From assembly GCA_027532775.1 (NCBI GenBank), contig JAPZTO010000003.1, positions 248,001 to 312,000 of the forward strand: 64,000 nucleotides of DNA, written 5' to 3'. Under the pieces are notes generated by a model that was not told where the DNA came from, did not search any database, and saw only the letters and a program-made list of their open reading frames with translations. The translations under genes and the position numbers were made by a program. Position 1 is the first letter of the stretch. Every line of letters starts with the position of its first letter. The DNA is from Beijerinckiaceae bacterium (GTDB lineage: Bacteria > Pseudomonadota > Alphaproteobacteria > Rhizobiales > Beijerinckiaceae). This document shows, in pieces, positions 59,714 to 64,000 of the stretch.

Positions 59714-60301
59714 ATGAGCACAAAGAAGACGACACAGCGCGATGGGTTCAAGCCGGGCGAATACATCGTCTATCCGGCCCATGGCGTCGGACAGGTGACG
59801 GCGATCGAGGAACAGGAGATTGCGGGTTTCAAACTTGAGCTTTTTGTCGTCAGCTTCGCGAAGGAAAAAATGACCCTGCGGGTGCCTGTGGCCAAGGTCG
59901 CGAGCGTCGGCATGCGCAAGCTCACCGAAGCGGCCGGCATTGCCAAGGCCCTCGATGTGCTCACCGGCCGTGCCCGCGTCAAGCGGACCATGTGGAGCCG
60001 TCGGGCCCAGGAATACGAAGCGAAGATCAATTCGGGCGACATCCTTGCCGTGGCGGAGGTTGTTCGCGATCTCTATCGGTCGGAAGCCCAGCCGGAACAG
60101 TCCTACTCGGAGCGGCAGCTGTTCGAGACCGCGCTGGCGCGGCTTGTCGACGAGGTTGCTGCCGTTGACGGCTCCACCGAGACGGAAGCGATGAAGCGGA
60201 TCGAGACCAGCCTGGCCAAGGGCCCGCGCCGCGCGCGTGGGGCCGATGGCGCGGCCGAGCCCGATGCCGACAATGACGATACGAGCGAGGAAGCGGCCTG
60301 A
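59714..60301 (+). CDS. carD: CarD family transcriptional regulator
   Basis: A 195-residue regulator that binds RNA polymerase and stabilises open promoter complexes. The N-terminal RNAP-interacting domain (about 10-70) reads FKPGEYIVYPAHGVGQVTAI, then FVVSFAKEKMTLRVPVAKV; the C-terminal helical domain includes RVKRTMWSRRAQEYEAKI and SGDILAVAEVVRDLYR, which contacts DNA. The last 30 residues are acidic and probably disordered. ATG 59714 has GAGGGA at the best spacing among GTG 59702, ATG 59711 and ATG 59714. rpoH follows after a terminator. Confidence 0.95.
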   Translation: MSTKKTTQRDGFKPGEYIVYPAHGVGQVTAIEEQEIAGFKLELFVVSFAKEKMTLRVPVAKVASVGMRKLTEAAGIAKALDVLTGRARVKRTMWSRRAQEYEAKINSGDILAVAEVVRDLYRSEAQPEQSYSERQLFETALARLVDEVAAVDGSTETEAMKRIETSLAKGPRRARGADGAAEPDADNDDTSEEAA

Positions 60302-60327
60302 GCGCCGTTCCCATCGCCAACCTTCAG

Positions 60328-60356
60328 GAGCCCGCGGTGACCCCGCGGGCTTTTTT
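60328..60356 (+). terminator. Rho-independent terminator of carD
   Basis: GCCCGCGG (60330-60337) pairs with CCGCGGGC (60343-60350) around a 5-nt loop, followed by six T, 29 nt after carD. It separates carD from rpoH. Confidence 0.92.
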
Positions 60357-60446
60357 GTGGTCGAGGCAGAGATTCCTAAGGAGCCCGGTGAACCAGTTGC
60401 CGATTTTGCGCGTATCGCCTGAAACGAGAATGACGGGGAGACGTGC

Positions 60447-61316
60447 ATGGCCCAGTTGTCGGGGATTAGCCGGTCTTTCGTGCGCGCCGCTATGGATGCG
60501 CCCTACCTGTCCCGCGAGGACGAGCACGCGCTTGCGGTGCGGTGGCGCGATAACGGGGATCAGGACGCGCTTGAGCAACTGACCCGCGCCCATATGCGGC
60601 TGGTCATCGCGATTGCTGCCCGGTTCAGGAATTATGGCCTGTCGGTGCCGGATCTGGTGCAGGAAGGCCATGTTGGTCTGCTCGAAGCCGCAGCGCGTTT
60701 CGAACCCGAGCGGGAAGTGCGTTTTTCCACCTATGCGACCTGGTGGATCCGGGCCTCGATCCAGGACTTTGTTCTCCGGAACTGGTCCATTGTCCGCGGC
60801 GGCACCAGTTCGGCCCAGAAGGCTTTGTTCTTCAATCTCCGGCGCCTCCGGATGCGCATTGCGCAGCGGATGGAGCAGGAGCCCGGCCTCGACCTCCATG
60901 CCGAGATCGCGGCTGCCGTCGGCGTGCAGAGGGCCGATGTCGTGACCATGGAGGCCCGGCTCAGCGGGCCCGACATGTCACTCAACGCGCCGGTTTCGGA
61001 TGAGGATGCCGGCAGTGCCGATCGGGGTGATTTCTTCGCCGATACCGGGCCGCTGCCCGATGAATTGGTGGGTGACGCGATTGACGGCGAGCGCCGTTAC
61101 GAATGGCTCCAGAGTGCCCTGACGGTGCTGTCGGAGCGCGAGCTTCGCATCCTGCGCGAGCGGAAGCTGAGCGAGGAGGGCGAGACCCTTGAGGCGCTCG
61201 GCTCCAAGCTGGGCATTTCGAAGGAACGCGTCCGCCAGATCGAGAACCGCGCGCTCGAGAAGCTCCGGAAAGCCCTGATCGAGCGCAATCCGCAGCTTGT
61301 TTCCGCTTATGGCTGA
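60447..61316 (+). CDS. rpoH: RNA polymerase sigma factor RpoH (heat-shock sigma-32)
   Basis: A 289-residue sigma-70 family factor. It has the sigma region 2 segments VPDLVQEGHVGLLEAAARFE and TYATWWIRASIQDFVLR, the RpoH box QKALFFNLR (124-132), which marks this subfamily, and region 4 with TLEALGSKLGISKERVRQIE. It directs transcription of chaperone and protease genes on heat or envelope stress. Length is normal. RBS GGGGAG precedes the ATG. Several alphaproteobacteria have two RpoH copies, so this may be one of a pair. Its 3' end converges on the M48 gene across a small hairpin (61316-61333). Confidence 0.96.
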   Translation: MAQLSGISRSFVRAAMDAPYLSREDEHALAVRWRDNGDQDALEQLTRAHMRLVIAIAARFRNYGLSVPDLVQEGHVGLLEAAARFEPEREVRFSTYATWWIRASIQDFVLRNWSIVRGGTSSAQKALFFNLRRLRMRIAQRMEQEPGLDLHAEIAAAVGVQRADVVTMEARLSGPDMSLNAPVSDEDAGSADRGDFFADTGPLPDELVGDAIDGERRYEWLQSALTVLSERELRILRERKLSEEGETLEALGSKLGISKERVRQIENRALEKLRKALIERNPQLVSAYG

Positions 61317-61321
61317 TCGGC

Positions 61322-62842
61322 TTACTGGCCGATGACCTTGTAGGCCGTGCCGGGTTGGAGGATATCCTCCGGCCCCAAGCCGTTGATCACATAGAAACGC
61401 TCGAGCGCCTGGCTGATCCCGGCCATGTGGGATGCGACGAGGTCCTCGGCCCTGTCGCCCGTGCGTGCTGTGACGAGGCGGATCCGCTGCGGCTGGATGT
61501 CACGGACCTCGTCATCCGTCATCCGGCGGAAACTCTGGGCCGCCTCGAGGAAGCGCTGGTCCTGCACCGCATTCATGCCCTGTGCCGCGAAAATCATCCG
61601 GTAGACGATATCGCCCGACCGGATGAGGAAGACGCGGAACGTCCAGTCCGGGCCCTTGGCGAGGCCCGTGGCGGCGGGGAGCTGGTTGATCTGCAATTCC
61701 CGGATATCCGTCACGCCGATGCTCTCGATCGGGTTCTCGGCCAGCAGCACCGCGAGTGACTTGCCCTGGTCCACGCGGGTCGAATCCAGGCGGAAGGCTT
61801 CCTTGGCGCCGGCCGTCACCCCGAGGACCGCCTGGGCGGTATTCTCGAGGACGAAGCCCTCCGGCGCCGACATGGCAAAGCGCAGCTTGGGATGGAAGAA
61901 CTGGCGGCCTTTCACGACACCCTGGGTCGGGTCATCGCCGAAGGTCATGCCATCGACAGCCTGCAGCCAGCGCCCCCGATCGGCCTCGCCGATGCCCGGG
62001 GCCCCGAATTCCCGCGCGACCGCGAGAGCCCGGGCAATCCGTTCCGGCGTTTGCGGGTGGGTGGCGAGGATGTCTGTCTTGTCGTCCTTGCCGCCGCCGG
62101 CAATCTCCTCGCGCATGCGGCTGGACCGGTCGAGCGCCATCAGGAACCGCGTGGCGCCATGGGCCTCGAACCCCGCCTTCGCGATAGCGCGCACGCCCAT
62201 TTCGTCGGCGTCGATTTCCTGCTGGCGCGAGAAGCTTGCAAAAGCCACGCGGGACTGGTCGCGCATCAGCTGGCCCGCGCCGGGATTGTCGAGCACCTCG
62301 CTCATCACCCGGCTGACAAGGACCGAGCGGCTTTCCAGTTCGGCCCGGGCCATGGCGTGGCGGGCGGTGACATGGGCGATCTCATGCGCGATGACCGAGG
62401 CGATTTCGGCCGTGTCGTTGGACAGCGCCAGCAGGCCGCGCGTCAGGTAGACATAGCCGTTGGGCAACGCGAAAGCATTCACCGACGGCGAATTCAGGAC
62501 GATCACGCGGTATTGCTCGCTGGGCCGATCGGAGACAAGGCGCAGCCGTTCGGAAATCGCATTGAGCTGCGTCTGGATCTTCTGCGACCGATATTCCCCG
62601 CCGAAGCTCGCGACCAGGCGGCGATGCTCGCGCTCCAGTTGCGAGCCGGGCTCGAGCCGCGGCCCGGTTCCCGGGATCTGGACACGCTGTGGCTCGACCG
62701 GCGGAACGGAGATCGTGTCGGTGATGCAGGCCGACAGCATGAGGGCGAGCCCGGTCACGCAGCCGATGGCCAGGCCGGGTTTCCGGAATCGCCCGGGTGC
62801 TGAGCCGTACGGATGCGGGTGGCCGATCGCGCTGGACATCAT
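61322..62842 (-). CDS. M48 family metalloprotease, lipoprotein
   Basis: A 506-residue zinc protease with a lipobox in LALMLSACIT (Cys39), so it is attached to the envelope facing the periplasm. The zinc motif HEIAH is at 153-157, with the glutamate ligand further on (about EIDADEMG). The rest includes a TPR-like or peptidase-C domain. The M48/BepA-like family performs outer-membrane protein quality control. ATG 62842 or 62839 is likely; a longer frame from 62974 runs into the upstream gene. It starts 10 nt after the stop of the nuclease-like gene, so the two form an operon. Confidence 0.92.
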   Translation of the reverse strand: MMSSAIGHPHPYGSAPGRFRKPGLAIGCVTGLALMLSACITDTISVPPVEPQRVQIPGTGPRLEPGSQLEREHRRLVASFGGEYRSQKIQTQLNAISERLRLVSDRPSEQYRVIVLNSPSVNAFALPNGYVYLTRGLLALSNDTAEIASVIAHEIAHVTARHAMARAELESRSVLVSRVMSEVLDNPGAGQLMRDQSRVAFASFSRQQEIDADEMGVRAIAKAGFEAHGATRFLMALDRSSRMREEIAGGGKDDKTDILATHPQTPERIARALAVAREFGAPGIGEADRGRWLQAVDGMTFGDDPTQGVVKGRQFFHPKLRFAMSAPEGFVLENTAQAVLGVTAGAKEAFRLDSTRVDQGKSLAVLLAENPIESIGVTDIRELQINQLPAATGLAKGPDWTFRVFLIRSGDIVYRMIFAAQGMNAVQDQRFLEAAQSFRRMTDDEVRDIQPQRIRLVTARTGDRAEDLVASHMAGISQALERFYVINGLGPEDILQPGTAYKVIGQ

Positions 62843-62852
62843 GGCCCGAGCT

Positions 62853-63674
62853 TTAGTCGATCGGGAGAAGTTGGTCGATGCCTTCGATCCGGATCCGGCC
62901 GATTCCCTGCACGGGGACCACGAACCGCAGGAGGACCCGTTTGCCCTGCCAAGAAAACGGGTCACGCTGTGCATGCCGGAAGGCTTCCATCTGTCTGGTG
63001 GTCAAGAACAAGGAAGGTGAACCATGCAATGATGGCACGAAATTGACGAAGCTCCCCAGCCTGCCGCTGCGGACCGACCGGATGCGAAGGATGATCACCA
63101 TCCGCTGGCCTATGGCGCCTTCGGGATTGCTGCCGAGGCGGGCGAGATGGCCAGCCTGGACCTCCGCCGCCCAGTGCCCCCGAGCTCCGGCCATGGCGCG
63201 CCGTTCGGCGGCCAGAAGCCGGGCGAGGCATGCCGCGGGCATGCGACCTGGCCAGAGCGCGGCCCAACCCTGCTGCGCGAGGCCTGCCTGAAGCCAGAAC
63301 GGGGGCTCCCGCCTGTCTGGCTCCTGCAGGAACAGGTTGGCCGGAATCCGGCCCCAGCGATCCGGCTCCCCGGCGGGCTTCCAGGACATTGTCTGGCCGG
63401 CAAGCCAGGCGCGGAGCTTCCCTGATCCGGTTTCGCGGTCTTCCTCCGGGGTGCTTTCGGGAGGAAGGAGATGGGAGAGCGTCAGTTCCCGGCCATCGCG
63501 CAGGCGAAGAGTGGCCTGCGGGGTGATCGCGGCGATCTCCGCCGGCTCCGCGCCGGCCGGGCGGCAATCGGTGTCGGCGGCATGTGCCGGAAGGGCCAGC
63601 GCCATCCAGCCCGCCATCGCGCCGAGGCGGCATGTCCGCAAAAATCCATCATGTCGGCGCCGGGCAGGGTGCAT
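62853..63674 (-). CDS. SNase-like (thermonuclease family) secreted protein, degenerate active site
   Basis: A 273-residue protein with a signal peptide (about 1-33, ending LPAHA). The middle part resembles the staphylococcal-nuclease fold: TLRLRDGRELTLSHLLPPES, DRWGRIPANLFLQEPD, then QAGLAQQGWAALWP. The usual VxDGDT and the R-L-x-x-ID-x-PE motif are absent (LSHLLPPE here), while DRWGR keeps one active-site-like arginine. So it is probably not an active nuclease, or the residues are divergent. The C-terminal domain (about 190-273) is another beta-rich segment. It starts the unit with the M48 gene. ATG 63674 has no strong ribosome-binding site. Confidence 0.8.
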   Translation of the reverse strand: MHPARRRHDGFLRTCRLGAMAGWMALALPAHAADTDCRPAGAEPAEIAAITPQATLRLRDGRELTLSHLLPPESTPEEDRETGSGKLRAWLAGQTMSWKPAGEPDRWGRIPANLFLQEPDRREPPFWLQAGLAQQGWAALWPGRMPAACLARLLAAERRAMAGARGHWAAEVQAGHLARLGSNPEGAIGQRMVIILRIRSVRSGRLGSFVNFVPSLHGSPSLFLTTRQMEAFRHAQRDPFSWQGKRVLLRFVVPVQGIGRIRIEGIDQLLPID

Positions 63675-63708
63675 TTCAGTCGCGAATTCTGCTATGCGCT
63701 TCCCGTGA

Positions 63709-63785
63709 GGTCCCGTAGCTCAGCAGGATAGAGCGGCAGTTTCCTAAACTGTAGGCCACTGGTTCGAATCCAGTCGGGATCACCA
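63709..63785 (+). tRNA. tRNA-Arg(CCT)
   Basis: A full cloverleaf of 77 nt: acceptor GGTCCCG pairing with CGGGATC (one G-U), a D-arm GCTCAGCAGGATAGAGC, an anticodon stem GCAGT/ACTGT around TTCCTAA (anticodon CCT, codon AGG), a T-arm ACTGGTTCGAATCCAGT, and an encoded CCA. tRNA-Arg(CCT) is a common target of integrating elements, and the window ends about 215 bp downstream. Confidence 0.95.
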
Positions 63786-63906
63786 TCCGCGGTCTCGTCA
63801 TCCGGAAAAGCATTAAATATCAATAATCTGAAATACCCTTGATGCGGGGGCAGGGCCCCGGCACCACCCTGTCATCGACATCCGGAGGGCCCGCTAAGTC
63901 AAGTCC

Positions 63907-64000
63907 GTGGCGAGGGCGAATGGGCTGCTGCTTGACGACATCCCGGCCATCTTCCACAACCGGATGGCCTTGCAGGGCAGGGCAACCCGCCGACTTTCCC
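63907..64000 (+). CDS. possible start of an unidentified ORF cut by the right edge
   Basis: From GTG 63907 a frame stays open to the edge (31 codons) with high third-position GC, like real genes here. An in-frame stop (63895-63897) precedes it. The peptide begins ARANGLLLDDIPAIFHNRMA and matches no family I know. No good ribosome-binding site is seen. The AT-rich stretch 63810-63840 lies between the tRNA and this frame. Confidence 0.3.
   Translation, partial: MARANGLLLDDIPAIFHNRMALQGRATRRLS

Overview
This is a high-GC chromosomal window from an alphaproteobacterium, most likely Hyphomicrobiales (Rhizobiales). The evidence is gene content and order: sdhCDAB, mdh-sucCD-sucAB-lpd as one TCA block, priA next to atpHAGDC (with the Fo genes elsewhere), a DnaJ-like gene beside cobS/cobT and rpmB, and a helicase-S4-fdxA-carD-rpoH-M48 run. 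No ribosomal RNA, phage, transposase or CRISPR sequence identifies the species, so the genus is left open.

Layout. 1-2.3 kb: 5' part of a GAF-PAS-GGDEF-EAL cyclic-di-GMP protein that runs off the left edge, then tRNA-Ala(CGC). 2.7-3.9 kb: YggT, a cytochrome P460-like protein and a DUF167 protein. 4.1-7.5 kb: sdhCDAB, closed by a terminator. 7.6-12.0 kb: MAPEG protein, Omp19-like lipoprotein, GST, GNAT, zapE and a TetR regulator. 12.36-22.36 kb: mdh-sucC-sucD-(cupin)-sucA-sucB-(small membrane ORF)-(SDR)-lpd, ending in a terminator. 22.4-26.3 kb: DUF4337 protein, xerC and, divergently, priA. 26.6-31.5 kb: atpHAGDC with a strong terminator. 31.5-37.2 kb: a beta-barrel protein, putA with a divergent Lrp/PutR regulator around a near-perfect dyad, and terC. 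37.4-46.9 kb: acyl-CoA ligase; the overlapping unit dac-eamA-cobW; thiolase; MFS transporter; CNNM/CorC-like protein; BolA. 46.9-53.7 kb: DnaJ-like protein, cobS-GNAT-HAD-cobT-esterase-like (translationally overlapped), a second HAD and rpmB. 53.9-63.7 kb: DUF3108 protein, a 694-bp gap, SUV3-like helicase, S4 protein, fdxA, carD, rpoH, M48 lipoprotein peptidase and a degenerate nuclease-like protein. 63.7 kb to the end: tRNA-Arg(CCT) and the possible start of another ORF.

How it works together. The window holds most of the oxidative TCA half-cycle (2-oxoglutarate dehydrogenase E1/E2/E3, succinyl-CoA synthetase, succinate dehydrogenase, malate dehydrogenase) and the F1 sector of ATP synthase, with proline oxidation feeding in through PutA. 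Around this core sit replication and division genes (priA, xerC, zapE), transcription factors (CarD, RpoH), cobalamin cobalt insertion (CobS/CobT) and envelope functions.

I did not find a clearly new multi-gene system. The best leads are small: a low-GC3 membrane mini-ORF inside the TCA operon, a cupin inserted between sucD and sucA, the GNAT and HAD genes locked between cobS and cobT, a nuclease-like protein that lacks the catalytic motif, the putA/putR operator, and an unexplained 694-bp gap before the helicase.
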